From: Rhodospirillaceae bacterium
GTDB lineage: Bacteria > Pseudomonadota > Alphaproteobacteria > Rhodospirillales > Casp-alpha2
DNA: 64,000 nt
Assembly (NCBI GenBank): GCA_016845145.1
Contig: JAERTE010000073.1
Location: forward strand, 49,984 to 113,983
Direction of reading: 5' to 3'
A model generated the notes under the pieces. The model searched no databases. It had not been told where the DNA came from and saw only the letters and a list, made by a program, of their open reading frames with translations. The stretch's first letter is position 1. Each line of letters starts with the position of its first letter. The position numbers and the translations under genes were made by a program. Shown in pieces: positions 17,595 through 27,240 of this stretch.

Positions 17595-17688
17595 TTCTTG
17601 GAGTGGTGCTCGCGTATTTGCGTGTGTTTGATCCGTATTTGTTGATACTGTTTTTCGGCGCAGATATTCGAATATGATGAGGCCATAA

Positions 17689-18939
17689 ATGACAGTCGAT
17701 CACAGATTGAATCGCGAGATATCTTCTTGCCGAGTCTGCGGCAGCCGGAATTTCAAGGACATTTTCGACTTTGGCAATCACGCTCTTTCAGGTCGCTTTC
17801 CCGCCCCCGGCGAACCCGACGTCTCGGCGGCCCCACTGCAGATGATTCTCTGTTGCGATTGCGGGCTGTTGCAGCTCGGGCATGATTTCGACCGCAGCGC
17901 ACTTTACCAGCACGATTACGGCTATCGCTCCGGCATTAATGAATCCATGCGAGCCCATCTGCAGGCGCTAACGCAGGGCATTGTTGCGCGCCTCCCCCTG
18001 AAGGCCGGAGATCTTGTTCTCGACATCGGCAGCAATGACGGAACCTTGCTGAAAAGCTATGCCACTGATCCGGAAATTCGCCGGATCGGCATTGACCCCA
18101 CCGCCAAACAATTCAGCGCCTTTTACCCGCCCGAAATTCCAGTCGTCGCTGATTATTTCTCTGCTGATGTCTTCACAGCTGTTTCGGACGGCCGCCGAGC
18201 CAAGGTGATTACCTCGATCGCCATGTTTTATGGGCTGCCAGACCCCAATGCGTTTGTCGCCGATCTGGCACAGACGCTTGATCCCGCGGGGGTTTGGGTT
18301 CTCGAATTATGCTATCTGCCGCGCATGCTGGAGCTCAACGCGTTCGACGCCATTTGCCACGAGCATTTAGAATACTACGCGTTGGCTCAGATTGAGATTT
18401 TGCTGAACGCGCATGGTCTGCGGGTGTTCGACGTTGCATTTAATGAAGTCAACGGCGGCAGCTTTCAGATCTATGCGTGCCATAATAATGCGCAGTTTGC
18501 AGAGGCCTCGTCCGTGGCCGACACGCGTAAGGCCGAAGCCGGACTCAATCTTGACACGTCGGCTCCCTACGAAGCATTTTGGCAACGCATCACCACGATT
18601 CGCGACCAACTCAGAAGTTTCCTCGACAAGAATGCGCGGCTTGAGAAAACCGTGCTTGGCTACGGGGCGTCCACCAAAGGCAACACGACCTTGCAGTTTT
18701 GCGGCATCACCGACGGTCATATAAAGGCCGTTGCCGATCGAAATCCAGCTAAATGGGGTAGGCGACTGCCAGCAAGCGGCATCCCGATTATTTCAGAAGA
18801 AGAGGCACGGCACATGCAGCCTGACTACTTCATCGCTTTGCCCTGGCACTTCCGCCAATCGTTTCTGCAACGAGAGAAGGCCTTTCTTGAAGCCGGCGGG
18901 CATTTTGTCTTCGCAATGCCGAGCTTCGAAATCATATGA
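17689..18939 (+). CDS. Sugar C-methyltransferase with N-terminal zinc-binding domain
   Basis: A 416-residue protein of the NovU/TylC3 type, which puts a methyl group on a sugar carbon next to a keto group. It has an N-terminal zinc-binding part (CRVCG near residue 14 and CCDCG near 56) and SAM motif I LVLDIGSNDGTLL (about residues 106-118). The ELCYLPRMLE...ICHEHLEYY segment with the catalytic His/Glu region lies near residue 205-225. The C-terminal C-methyltransferase domain has GYGASTKGNTTLQ near residue 325. GAGG lies 6 bases before the ATG. It overlaps the next gene by 4 bases, so it probably acts with the dehydratase homologue encoded there. Confidence 0.85.
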   Translation: MTVDHRLNREISSCRVCGSRNFKDIFDFGNHALSGRFPAPGEPDVSAAPLQMILCCDCGLLQLGHDFDRSALYQHDYGYRSGINESMRAHLQALTQGIVARLPLKAGDLVLDIGSNDGTLLKSYATDPEIRRIGIDPTAKQFSAFYPPEIPVVADYFSADVFTAVSDGRRAKVITSIAMFYGLPDPNAFVADLAQTLDPAGVWVLELCYLPRMLELNAFDAICHEHLEYYALAQIEILLNAHGLRVFDVAFNEVNGGSFQIYACHNNAQFAEASSVADTRKAEAGLNLDTSAPYEAFWQRITTIRDQLRSFLDKNARLEKTVLGYGASTKGNTTLQFCGITDGHIKAVADRNPAKWGRRLPASGIPIISEEEARHMQPDYFIALPWHFRQSFLQREKAFLEAGGHFVFAMPSFEII

Positions 18940-19880
18940 CACGGGCACTTATAGTCGGTTGCGAGGGCCAGGACGGGCAGTATCTAACCGCCCATCTCGG
19001 GCAGCTCGACTACCAAGTGACCGGCGTTGCGCGCGACTGCCTGTATGTCGACGGCAAATATGGCGGACCGGCCATTGATATCTGTGACGGCCAGGCCATG
19101 GGCGAACTGATCGCCTCCTTCGAGCCCGATGAAATATATCATCTTGCAGCTCACCACCACTCCTCGGATGAGGATGCGGGTGACGAGGGAGCACTGTTCC
19201 GTCTGAGCTTTGCCACACATGTCGATGCGCTGCTCGTGTTGCTCGAGGCAATGCGTAAATCGGCACCACAGGCTCGCCTGTTTTATGCCGCTTCATCGCT
19301 GGTATTCGGCGAGCCATCCCAATCACCCCAGAACGAAGAGACCCCGATATCGCCGGTTTGCGCCTATGGCATCACCAAAGCCGCAGGGCTCCAGCTCTGT
19401 CGCTATTATCGGCAAACCCACGGGTTATTCTGCGCCACGGGCATTCTCTACACTCATGAATCGCCCCGCAGACCGGCCTCCTTCATCTCGCGGCGCATCG
19501 TTCAGACCGCAATCGCAATCGCCGAGGGCAAGGCTGATAAATTGGTGCTCGGCGACCCAAAAGCGGTGATCGACTGGGGCTACGCGCCGGATTATGTCAA
19601 TGCCATGCACAGGGTCCTGCAACTGGACGATGCCGAAGACTTCATTGTGGCGAGTGGCAAGGCACGTCGTGTGCGCGAGTTTATCGACGCGGTATTTGCT
19701 GCTATCGATATCCCCTCCGCAGGACACATACACGAAGACGCCTCGTTGTTCGTCCGCAAGCCCCGCAGGGTGCCCCTGGTCGGCGATTATTCGAAGCTCA
19801 GCACGGCAACCGGATGGCGCCCGCAGCGCGACCTCGAAGATATCGCCCAACTTATGGTCGACGCGGAGCGCGGCTCGTGA
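18936..19880 (+). CDS. GDP-mannose 4,6-dehydratase-like SDR
   Basis: A 314-residue extended SDR related to GDP-mannose 4,6-dehydratase. The cofactor motif is GCEGQDGQYL (residues 8-17, where Gmd has TGxTGQDG). HLAAHHHSSDE near residue 70 resembles the NLAAQSHV region of Gmd, the Ser motif is YAASSLVFG, and YGITK supplies the Tyr-Lys pair near residue 143. The first glycine motif is altered (VGCEG), and the protein is about 45 residues shorter than the gmd product encoded near 40 kb. It could be a reductase or epimerase of a GDP-sugar rather than a dehydratase. It is coupled to the flanking C-methyltransferase and GT2 genes by overlaps. Confidence 0.75.
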   Translation: MTRALIVGCEGQDGQYLTAHLGQLDYQVTGVARDCLYVDGKYGGPAIDICDGQAMGELIASFEPDEIYHLAAHHHSSDEDAGDEGALFRLSFATHVDALLVLLEAMRKSAPQARLFYAASSLVFGEPSQSPQNEETPISPVCAYGITKAAGLQLCRYYRQTHGLFCATGILYTHESPRRPASFISRRIVQTAIAIAEGKADKLVLGDPKAVIDWGYAPDYVNAMHRVLQLDDAEDFIVASGKARRVREFIDAVFAAIDIPSAGHIHEDASLFVRKPRRVPLVGDYSKLSTATGWRPQRDLEDIAQLMVDAERGS

Positions 19881-20620
19881 CGACACCTTCTCTGCAGGCC
19901 GATACCCTGGTTTTCCTGCCGACCTACAACGAGGCGGGGACGGTTCGCCAATTGCACGCCCTGATCAGAGCCGAGTTGAGTGATATCGATATCCTTTTCA
20001 TCGATGACGCCTCTCCCGACGGCACAGGGGATATTCTGGAGGCGATGCGCGCGGAAGACTCCCGGCTGTATGTTGAGCACCGGCTCGGCAAGCAGGGTAT
20101 CGGCAGCGCCCATAAAAATGGCATCGCCTGGGCTTATTCCAAGGGCTATCGATTGTTGATCACGATGGACTCCGATATGGCACATTTGCCAAAATATCTT
20201 CACAACTTCATTGAGTTGTCGGATCGTTCTCCGGTTGTCGTCGGCAGCCGTTTTAAAAACAAGGGCAGCCTCGAAGACTGGAACCGTTGGCGTCGTATCC
20301 TCACGCACACCGGTCATATATTGACCCGTATACTTCTCGGCATGGAATATGATGCGACGGGTGCCTATCGCGCCTATCGACTCGATCAAATTCCACAAGC
20401 CGTTTTCTCGCTGATCCGCGCCGACGACTATGCTTTTTTCTTTGAAGGCCTGCACGTCCTGGACATGAACGGAATGTCTGTCGCAGAGGTCCCCATTGAT
20501 CTGCCAGCCCGTACCTATGGCAGTTCGAAAATGCGCTTCCGGGACATCTATTTTGGATTCTCCCGTCTTGTCGGCCAGATGTTACGTGCTCGTTTCAAGC
20601 GTAAAAGCATGACTCTATAA
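19877..20620 (+). CDS. Family 2 glycosyltransferase, polyprenyl-phosphate-mannose-synthase-like
   Basis: A 247-residue GT-A enzyme of the DPM1 type without membrane segments. The start of the fold is TLVFLPTYNEAGTV (about residues 10-23). The sequence FIDDASPDGTG near residue 40 binds the nucleotide, and TMDSDMAHLPKYL near residue 97 is the DxD-like metal site. ARTYGSSKM near residue 217 is the typical C-terminal signature. The GTG at 19877 overlaps the upstream stop as GTGA; an earlier in-frame ATG lies inside that gene. It probably makes a lipid-linked sugar used by a GT-C enzyme. Confidence 0.85.
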   Translation: MTTPSLQADTLVFLPTYNEAGTVRQLHALIRAELSDIDILFIDDASPDGTGDILEAMRAEDSRLYVEHRLGKQGIGSAHKNGIAWAYSKGYRLLITMDSDMAHLPKYLHNFIELSDRSPVVVGSRFKNKGSLEDWNRWRRILTHTGHILTRILLGMEYDATGAYRAYRLDQIPQAVFSLIRADDYAFFFEGLHVLDMNGMSVAEVPIDLPARTYGSSKMRFRDIYFGFSRLVGQMLRARFKRKSMTL

Positions 20621-20644
20621 CGGCAGCAAACGGTGGAGGCTCGG

Positions 20645-21328
20645 GTGACTGGCGCAAAGAATACTCGCGAATCTTGGGACCGGTATTGGCTCGATCAATC
20701 CGACGGAGAGGCCGGAGTGTACCAGGCGATCGCCGTCTTCTATCGAAAGTTCATCATCAAACCCACTCTCGACCGTTTTCTGGAGCAAACTTTTCCGACC
20801 GGGGCGTTTTTGTTGCATGCGGGTTGTGGCGGCGGTCATATGGATGCCGACGCGGTTGCCCGGTATAACGTGACGGCACTCGATATATCATCCAACGCGC
20901 TCGGCCGCTACAACGCCCTTCATGGCGGGCGGGCGAAACTGATCAATGGCGACCTCTTTCATCTGCCCGTTCGCGGCGGAACGTTTGACGGAATCTTCAA
21001 CCTAGGTGTTATGGAACATTTTTCCGACGATGAATTGGACGGTCTGCTTCAGGAATTTCATCGTGTCCTGAACAAAGAAGGCCGGTTGGTGTTGTTCTGG
21101 CCGCCGCAATTCGGGCTTTCGGTAAGAGTGCTGAAGTTCGTTCATTTCGTGCTGAATGACCTATTGCGCAGAAACATTCATCTGCATCCCGAAGAACCTT
21201 CGCTACTTACAAACCGGCACGATATCGAAGCCCGCCTTGCCCGCAACGGCTTCGGCCTTGAAGGGTTTTACTTTGGAGCGAGAGACCTGTTCACGCACGC
21301 CATCGTCGTGGCCAGACGAGACAATTAG
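20645..21328 (+). CDS. Class I SAM-dependent methyltransferase
   Basis: A 227-residue Methyltransf_11-type protein. SAM motif I is FLLHAGCGGGHMDADA near residue 60, the acidic strand 2 is TALDIS, and NLGVMEHFSDDEL near residue 120 is motif IV. The GTG at 20645 is chosen because GGAGG lies 5 bases before it. A GTG 12 bases upstream would bury that site inside the gene. It ends with a 4-base overlap against the convergent membrane-protein gene. The substrate is probably a sugar or lipid-linked sugar, inferred from context. Confidence 0.78.
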   Translation: MTGAKNTRESWDRYWLDQSDGEAGVYQAIAVFYRKFIIKPTLDRFLEQTFPTGAFLLHAGCGGGHMDADAVARYNVTALDISSNALGRYNALHGGRAKLINGDLFHLPVRGGTFDGIFNLGVMEHFSDDELDGLLQEFHRVLNKEGRLVLFWPPQFGLSVRVLKFVHFVLNDLLRRNIHLHPEEPSLLTNRHDIEARLARNGFGLEGFYFGARDLFTHAIVVARRDN

Positions 21329-22602
21329 TTCTGTTCGCGCGCGGGCACGGTTTGTGGCACGAAACGCTTGCCCATTCGATACTCAGAAAATTTTGCTGCC
21401 GCAAGCAGCACCATCAACGTCAACGGCAATACCTGACGCCCCATATCCGAGCTCAAACCGCTTACGAAAAGCCCAATCACCAATGTCGAACCAAAGCCGC
21501 ACACCGAGGCGAATGCGGCGTTGAATTCTGTCCGGAAACGAGTGATCGTCGTATACTTGGCCTTGCGCCGCGCCCATCCGGAAACCGCTCCAAGACACGA
21601 TCCGAAGATTGCCGGGATGCTCACTACTGTAATGAAATTGGCGATGGTGACGTTAAGCCAGGAGAAATTGAAAAACCCGTAGAGCTTCCAGTATTGTCTG
21701 AAGTATTCGATGATGTTGCCGAGCGGTGTCAAGGCAGGCCCTTCCATGCCACGGCCTTCGGAAACAAATTCGATATTCCACGCGAAACACAGTGCCAGGG
21801 CGAAAGACGTTGCGGCGGCAATCGAAATTCTTTGAGCTGCTATCACCAACCGGCATTTTAGCGAACCAAAGTCCGCCTCCATCAGCGTGTAAATGAACAA
21901 GGCAACACCGCATGTGATGCCATTGTTTTCATAAATCAGCTGGCCAAATATCACCATTCCGACGATTTCCCACCAACGTTTGATACGCGCATGGGAAAGA
22001 TAGATCGCCAACAGGCAGATATACCCGATGGTGGCGAAGTCATAAACGTTATGCAATCGCTGGCCAAAAAGGAAATAGGACATAGGCCATTCTGCGACGC
22101 CTGATGCTGCCCAAAAAAACAGGTCAACGATGGGTGGCGGCCATCCCGAAAGGGTCAAGAAGGCCAACAATAGGAAAACCGTTTGACCAAAGAAGCCCTT
22201 GAAGCTTCGAAACGCTAGCCAAAGTAGCGGCAATATACAAATTATCCTCAAGGCCATAAAAACAGCGGTGTGTACCACGAAGGCCTTCTCGCCTTTATCC
22301 GGGGCGGGATATCCCCAGGGCGAGCGGTGGGCCAAGACCGAGGTTTCGGTATCCATGAAAAGAAATTCGACAGCGCCTCTGTATATCGCCCGAATCCCAT
22401 TGCCCAAGACCACACCACCGATGCGCATGCAAGCGATTCCCGCGCACGGCGGCACTTGTTGGGTCTCGGTCCAATTCCGCGTCTGCTCCGTGAACTTTCC
22501 TTTGATCAAAACGAAGACCGACGCAGAGACGAGAAACAAACCGACCACAACCCAAGTTGCGAGAGTGCGTCGAATCGGCGATGCGGCGTTCGATGATTCC
22601 AT
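21325..22602 (-). CDS. Polytopic membrane protein of unknown function
   Basis: A 425-residue inner-membrane protein with roughly nine or ten hydrophobic segments, the first at about residues 12-32. A periplasmic loop after segment 1 holds two Cys (QVPPCAGIACMRIGG), a possible disulfide. Size and layout suggest a GT-C-type glycosyltransferase or a repeat-unit polymerase or flippase-like protein, but no signature was recognised. ATG 22602 is chosen because the preceding 47 in-frame codons are polar and unlike a leader. The 236-base divergent region upstream shows no clear promoter. Confidence 0.6.
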   Translation of the reverse strand: MESSNAASPIRRTLATWVVVGLFLVSASVFVLIKGKFTEQTRNWTETQQVPPCAGIACMRIGGVVLGNGIRAIYRGAVEFLFMDTETSVLAHRSPWGYPAPDKGEKAFVVHTAVFMALRIICILPLLWLAFRSFKGFFGQTVFLLLAFLTLSGWPPPIVDLFFWAASGVAEWPMSYFLFGQRLHNVYDFATIGYICLLAIYLSHARIKRWWEIVGMVIFGQLIYENNGITCGVALFIYTLMEADFGSLKCRLVIAAQRISIAAATSFALALCFAWNIEFVSEGRGMEGPALTPLGNIIEYFRQYWKLYGFFNFSWLNVTIANFITVVSIPAIFGSCLGAVSGWARRKAKYTTITRFRTEFNAAFASVCGFGSTLVIGLFVSGLSSDMGRQVLPLTLMVLLAAAKFSEYRMGKRFVPQTVPAREQN

Positions 22603-22838
22603 GGCCGGAACGATACTTAAAGCCCTCGGCGATGGCAAATGGCCGTACCGGCCTTTCGCCGCCGACAGGTCCGGTTGCCAACCGCCGGGGGTCAAAGGTG
22701 TCCGGGCGCACTGCCTATGGTACAAAGGCTTGACAATAACCATGAAAAAGATTTCTTAAAACCGACGACTGAAGAATGGAACACCGCCCTGCGGGGCGAT
22801 AGCCATTTCTGCCCATTTGGCTTGTATGTGAGAAGAAA

Positions 22839-24719
22839 TTGGCCAAACCGCCTGACGCTCCATTATCGGTTTTACAACTTCCGCCACATTTGAATAAGCG
22901 CTATGAGCACCTGACCCTGGTTTCCTGTCACGACCAAGCCATTGCTGCAGGGGATCGCGGGGGCAAGGACTTAATCGTCACCAGTGACTGGATGTCGTGG
23001 AGAAGGCTGACCGACGCGGGTATCCATTGCCTGCATTTTGAATCAATGTTGGGAACATGGTCAGACGCAAGGGGCGACGAGAACCAGCTGATCTTGGATG
23101 CCAACACTTGGCATTATAGCCAGGAAAGGGACATGTCGAAGTTTTACGGTGTTTCTCTGGGCAACAACATTTCGCGCCATATGACATTCGTACGAAACAC
23201 CTATTTGCGGATTTGGCAATCCATCGACATGTTGTGTAAAAAATTTCGGCCAACTGTGATCTGTTTTCATGGCTTGCGCACGGAAACCGACATTCTCGAT
23301 TCAGACATCATTCGGATTCTTCTTGCTGACATCGCCGCCATCCACAACTTGGAAGTTCAGGATATCGGAGAGCCTGGCGGTTCCGGTGCCGGCACCTATC
23401 CGATCGGCCGGTTTCTTGAAACCGCGCGTTCCTGGAAGGAGCAAAAGCCAAACAAACCGAAAATGGTTTTGAGGGAATTGTATATCGCGACAGTCGCTTT
23501 TCTGTTCATGCTCAGGAGCAGCTTTAGTCCGAAGAAGCCCCGGGTTTTTCTTTTTCTCAACTGGCTCGGCATTCGCAACCTCATTGAAAACTTTGACCAT
23601 ACGGAATTGACGCCGGTTATTCTGGTCGAGCCGTGGCCAAAGTCATTTTCCTTCCTGATAAAATGTTTGCGTAAGAACATACTGGTTTCCCGGCTTCCAA
23701 AAACCACGCTGAACCGGGCCGAACGCCAGCAGGTTACGGAAATAATCGCTCGATTCGAGGCCTCCTGGGAATCCCCCAGGGATTCTTTGCACAAAGCGCA
23801 AAGGCATTTTGTGCGTGAAAACTATATTCGCAACGGTTTGATTTTCGAGCGCGCCCTTGTCATCAAAAAATATCATCTGCTGTATAAAAAACTGGGCCTT
23901 GATAGGGTCTTGGTCGGGGATTCGGAAAGCTGGCTTTGCAGTACAATTGTCGAGTTGGCGGCCTGCCAGGATATTTCCGCCGACGAGCTGCTAAATGGCC
24001 TTTTCCTATCCAACCAGAAGACCTTAAACCGCTGTCACAGGCTGGATTCCGCACCACCGCTTTCAAGATTGTTAAGCTGGGGAAGCGTCAACAAGCAATG
24101 GTTAGAAGCAACGGATTCTCCGTTGCCTGCAGTGCTTACAGGATATCCTGCCCTGAAAGACCTGTATGTTGAAAAGTCGGCCTACAAAGGCAGCATCAAT
24201 AATGCCTTGATATTGCCTATCATTCCCGGAGGCGACGACCCAGCGGCTTTGTATTGTGAAACCTTCACTCATCTAGTTTCCACGGCGCGGCTTCTGAACA
24301 AGCTTGGCTCAAAGAACTTGCGTTTGAAAATTCATCCCGGACATATATCGACGAAACCCTACTTTGAAGACGTACTGCGTTACCATGATATCGACTGCTT
24401 GGTTGTTGTCGACGGGGACCTGCAGGAACAGGTGACCTGGGCCGATATCGTTGTCGGCGGCGTAAACTCCGGCAGTTGCGTCGAGGTGCTGGCGCAAGGG
24501 AAGCCATATTACCCTTGCCTCATTCTGCCTTCTTCACTGGACTCGCAATTGTTTTCATTCATGCCCGTGTTTTCGTCCACGGAAAGTCTGGAAAGAGCCC
24601 TAGTGGACGGATATGTTCCGGACAGGGAAATGATTCTGGAAAAATTTTGCAGCATTCATTCGATAGACAACCCGGTCAAGACAACGTGGGATGCCCTGGC
24701 GCAGGGTTTAATAAGTTAG
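22839..24719 (+). CDS. Putative GT-B-type capsule/surface-glycan glycosyltransferase
   Basis: A 626-residue soluble or peripheral protein. The C-terminal half has features of GT-B surface-glycan enzymes: the LRLKIHPGH strand (about residue 505), then WADIVVGGVNSGSCVEVLAQGKPYYPCL near residue 545, which resembles the nucleotide-binding EAL-GKP segment of capsule transferases. The N-terminal half is unfamiliar. The start is uncertain: TTG 22839 with a weak AGAAG before it is the longest, and the next Met is 51 codons in. It is divergent from the membrane-protein gene and heads the plus-strand run to 30.8 kb, with 80 bases to the next gene. Confidence 0.55.
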   Translation: MAKPPDAPLSVLQLPPHLNKRYEHLTLVSCHDQAIAAGDRGGKDLIVTSDWMSWRRLTDAGIHCLHFESMLGTWSDARGDENQLILDANTWHYSQERDMSKFYGVSLGNNISRHMTFVRNTYLRIWQSIDMLCKKFRPTVICFHGLRTETDILDSDIIRILLADIAAIHNLEVQDIGEPGGSGAGTYPIGRFLETARSWKEQKPNKPKMVLRELYIATVAFLFMLRSSFSPKKPRVFLFLNWLGIRNLIENFDHTELTPVILVEPWPKSFSFLIKCLRKNILVSRLPKTTLNRAERQQVTEIIARFEASWESPRDSLHKAQRHFVRENYIRNGLIFERALVIKKYHLLYKKLGLDRVLVGDSESWLCSTIVELAACQDISADELLNGLFLSNQKTLNRCHRLDSAPPLSRLLSWGSVNKQWLEATDSPLPAVLTGYPALKDLYVEKSAYKGSINNALILPIIPGGDDPAALYCETFTHLVSTARLLNKLGSKNLRLKIHPGHISTKPYFEDVLRYHDIDCLVVVDGDLQEQVTWADIVVGGVNSGSCVEVLAQGKPYYPCLILPSSLDSQLFSFMPVFSSTESLERALVDGYVPDREMILEKFCSIHSIDNPVKTTWDALAQGLIS

Positions 24720-24799
24720 CGACTTGAACATCCAGCCGCATCGTCGCTTGCTCATTGATGCACTACATTTTGTGTGAACATTGATAAGAGTGGAAGCTC

Positions 24800-26113
24800 A
24801 TGATTGTTTATATTGTCCACAATATTGATACCGAAGGTCCGCTGGCGGAAAACTGTGTCAAATTTGACGATGATTGCAATTTCAACAACTTCGAGAGTAT
24901 CCGCGCCGATTTTGACAGTGAGGACATAGCAGACATCACGGCAAGGCATCGGGCGCGAACGCTTGCTTCCTGGGCCGAGATTTCCGGCATGCTGCAAAAA
25001 GCGACGTCGGAGAAACAACGGACAACATTACGCGACAGCTTCGGCGGCGGCTGGGTCTTCAACTGGTTTTGTATGGATCATTTGGGTTTCACGGATAATC
25101 CGCGCCAACGCGCCATGGGGATTCACCAAATCTACGATTTCTATGATGATATGGCGAAACGCCAAAATATGGGCGATACTATCCATTGGCATTTTCATCC
25201 CATGAGCACTTACAAAGAAGCCAACAAGTGTGCGACTTCTTACATCAACAGCCCACACTTGTGGGAAATTCTCGGGCGCCGTTTGCTTGATCGTGGTTGG
25301 TTCCCAAAGGCAAACCGCCCCGGCTTCCAGGATGAGCGCCCCGACAGTCACTGGTTTCTGGAACAATGGATACCGTTTGATTTCGGCAACGCAGCTTCTG
25401 GCGACATCGACATGGAACAGAATCCGGACATGACCGACGGACGGTTCAGCGACTGGAGGTGGGCTCCAAAAGATTGGCGAACCTATCATCCCCATCATGA
25501 CTGCCATCAATTGGAAGGGAATTGCCGGCGCAAAATAGCCCGAAGCCTGACCCTTCTGAGCCGTTTTGCAAACCTGACCGAGGGCGAGCTCGAACTGGGT
25601 TTCAAACGTGCAGCATCGGGGCAGCCGACGATGGTTGCCGTCGAGAGCCACGATTGGCGCGATCTCAACCTTGAAATGGATTATTTTAGATCACTTTTGG
25701 CGCGGGTTTCGGCAAAGTACCCTGACGTGAAATTCAGATTTTCAGACTCGGTGACAGCTTTTAATGCCGTTCACCCGGCCCCTGCCGCTGACAATGTGCA
25801 GCTGTCCTGTAACCTGCTTTTCGGCAAGGATGGCCTCCCTCAAAGGGTCAATGTAGAGGTTCCGTGCGGGAAAATTTTCGGGCCGCAGCCGTTTTTCGTC
25901 GTGCGCACGAGGTCCGGAAGAATAATTCACGACAACATGAAATACTGGCGTTCCCTGCAGGATTTCAATTACGTTTTTGATGATGAAAGCGTTCATCCGT
26001 CAGATGTCAAATCCATCGGCATTGCAACAAACGATTCCGCCGGAAATCAAAGCATCCACACGATTGAAATTGATGATCATTTAAATGGCGGCGCCGCCGC
26101 CGTCTCGTTTTAG
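24800..26113 (+). CDS. Polysaccharide-deacetylase-like protein
   Basis: A 437-residue protein with a likely NodB-like (beta/alpha)7 fold: the first strand ends in HNIDTEG (residues 7-13, candidate metal Asp), and HWHFHP near residue 133 would give the metal-binding His pair. YHPHHDCHQ near residue 230 and VAVESHDWRD near residue 280 are further polar motifs. The last 100 residues look like a separate beta domain. Catalysis is inferred; the match to known deacetylases is partial. GTGGAAG precedes the ATG. The GNAT gene follows after 20 bases, suggesting removal and replacement of a sugar N-acyl group. Confidence 0.55.
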   Translation: MIVYIVHNIDTEGPLAENCVKFDDDCNFNNFESIRADFDSEDIADITARHRARTLASWAEISGMLQKATSEKQRTTLRDSFGGGWVFNWFCMDHLGFTDNPRQRAMGIHQIYDFYDDMAKRQNMGDTIHWHFHPMSTYKEANKCATSYINSPHLWEILGRRLLDRGWFPKANRPGFQDERPDSHWFLEQWIPFDFGNAASGDIDMEQNPDMTDGRFSDWRWAPKDWRTYHPHHDCHQLEGNCRRKIARSLTLLSRFANLTEGELELGFKRAASGQPTMVAVESHDWRDLNLEMDYFRSLLARVSAKYPDVKFRFSDSVTAFNAVHPAPAADNVQLSCNLLFGKDGLPQRVNVEVPCGKIFGPQPFFVVRTRSGRIIHDNMKYWRSLQDFNYVFDDESVHPSDVKSIGIATNDSAGNQSIHTIEIDDHLNGGAAAVSF

Positions 26114-26133
26114 TCCGCGTTTCAGGAAACACT

Positions 26134-27213
26134 ATGGATATTCGCAACGTAACCGCAGACGACCTGCCATCGCTTGATCTGTTTGCCGAGCGCATTCAGG
26201 CGACCAGGTCTCTAAATTTCACCGAGGATTTCTTCAATTGGCAGTTTGAGGAGTCCGCTGCGATTGCCAACGCTGGCGACAACGGGTTTCTAATCGGAAT
26301 GGAAGGCGACAAAATCGTCTCCTATCTTGCGGCCAATAAAATGGTTGTGTGGTACGAGGGCCAAAGAATTGAAGGTGCCTGGAACCACGAATGGTATTCC
26401 GACCCGGAAGCCGCCGGTGGCGGATTGTTTTTAATGCGTCAGCAAATTTCCCGGAATCAGTTTCTCGGTATCTCGGGACCAAGCGCGCAATCGATCAACG
26501 TCTTCTCCCGGCTTCGACCGACAACTTGGATTGAATTGGAACGGCTGTTTGCCGTCGTCGATGTCGAAAGCACGCAAGACTTGATGGCCATTTCCAATGA
26601 GGATGTTACCCGGTTGTTGTCCGGCTTTAAGATCGCATCCCCCAAAGCGGGAGTGACATTGCATGAGCTGAGCGAATTCGACGACGAATATGATCGTGTG
26701 TGGCAAAGCTTTCAAAAGAATGTGTCTCTGTGTGCTGATCGCTCGAGCGCATTCATGCAATGGCGCTATTGCGATCACCCAAAAATCAAATATCGCGTCG
26801 TGCGGACTTCGGGGCAGGCGGGAACAGCCTATTTCGTGTGGCGAGAGGAGCAAGTCAAGAACCGATCTGAAATCGTCGCACGGCTTTGCGAGGTTATCGG
26901 CACGCCCGAGGCCGTGGCGGCCGGGTTCCCCCTCGTCTGGGCCGAGTGGAAAAAGGCTAATGTCGCTTTCGGTGATTTTTTCAACTGCCACGCACCGACC
27001 CTTTCGGGATTGATAGTGGCGGGAATGAGCCCGGCCATGATCCTCGATGACTTTGACCTACCCAGGCTTTTTTCTCCGCTCGCAACCGACCCGCGAAAAC
27101 GCCTGGGTTTTCCGTTTTCCCTTACCCGTGAACTTGGTGCGCTTGCACCCGGGCGCCATCCCTTCATCTATATCACCAAAGGTGATGGCAACCAGGATTG
27201 GCCAAGCTCATGA
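26134..27213 (+). CDS. GNAT-like N-acyltransferase
   Basis: A 359-residue protein that begins like a GNAT domain (DIRNVTADDLPSLDLF). It has two alpha/beta halves, which suggests a tandem GNAT or FemAB-like fold. The tail (YITKGDGNQDWPS) is typical of a group of GNAT proteins encoded in polysaccharide loci. It could transfer an acyl or aminoacyl group from a carrier (CoA or the nearby carrier protein) to an amino sugar. The gene lies between the deacetylase-like gene (20 bases) and asnB (27 bases) in one orientation, so one transcript is likely. Confidence 0.6.
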   Translation: MDIRNVTADDLPSLDLFAERIQATRSLNFTEDFFNWQFEESAAIANAGDNGFLIGMEGDKIVSYLAANKMVVWYEGQRIEGAWNHEWYSDPEAAGGGLFLMRQQISRNQFLGISGPSAQSINVFSRLRPTTWIELERLFAVVDVESTQDLMAISNEDVTRLLSGFKIASPKAGVTLHELSEFDDEYDRVWQSFQKNVSLCADRSSAFMQWRYCDHPKIKYRVVRTSGQAGTAYFVWREEQVKNRSEIVARLCEVIGTPEAVAAGFPLVWAEWKKANVAFGDFFNCHAPTLSGLIVAGMSPAMILDDFDLPRLFSPLATDPRKRLGFPFSLTRELGALAPGRHPFIYITKGDGNQDWPSS

Positions 27214-27240
27214 CACTGATAGTCCCGGATTGATCGCGTT

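Noticed and set aside
17664..17675. Perfect palindrome ATATTCGAATAT upstream of the C-methyltransferase at 17.7 kb, with a TTGATA nearby
   Set aside because: A -10 box at proper spacing is poor (TATTCG) and the palindrome is not repeated at other promoters, so operator or promoter status is unsupported.
22639..22893. An 84-codon plus-strand frame between the divergent membrane-protein and GT-like genes
   Set aside because: Most of it overlaps the 5' part of the minus-strand frame or the start of the GT-like gene; no ribosome site and no domain.
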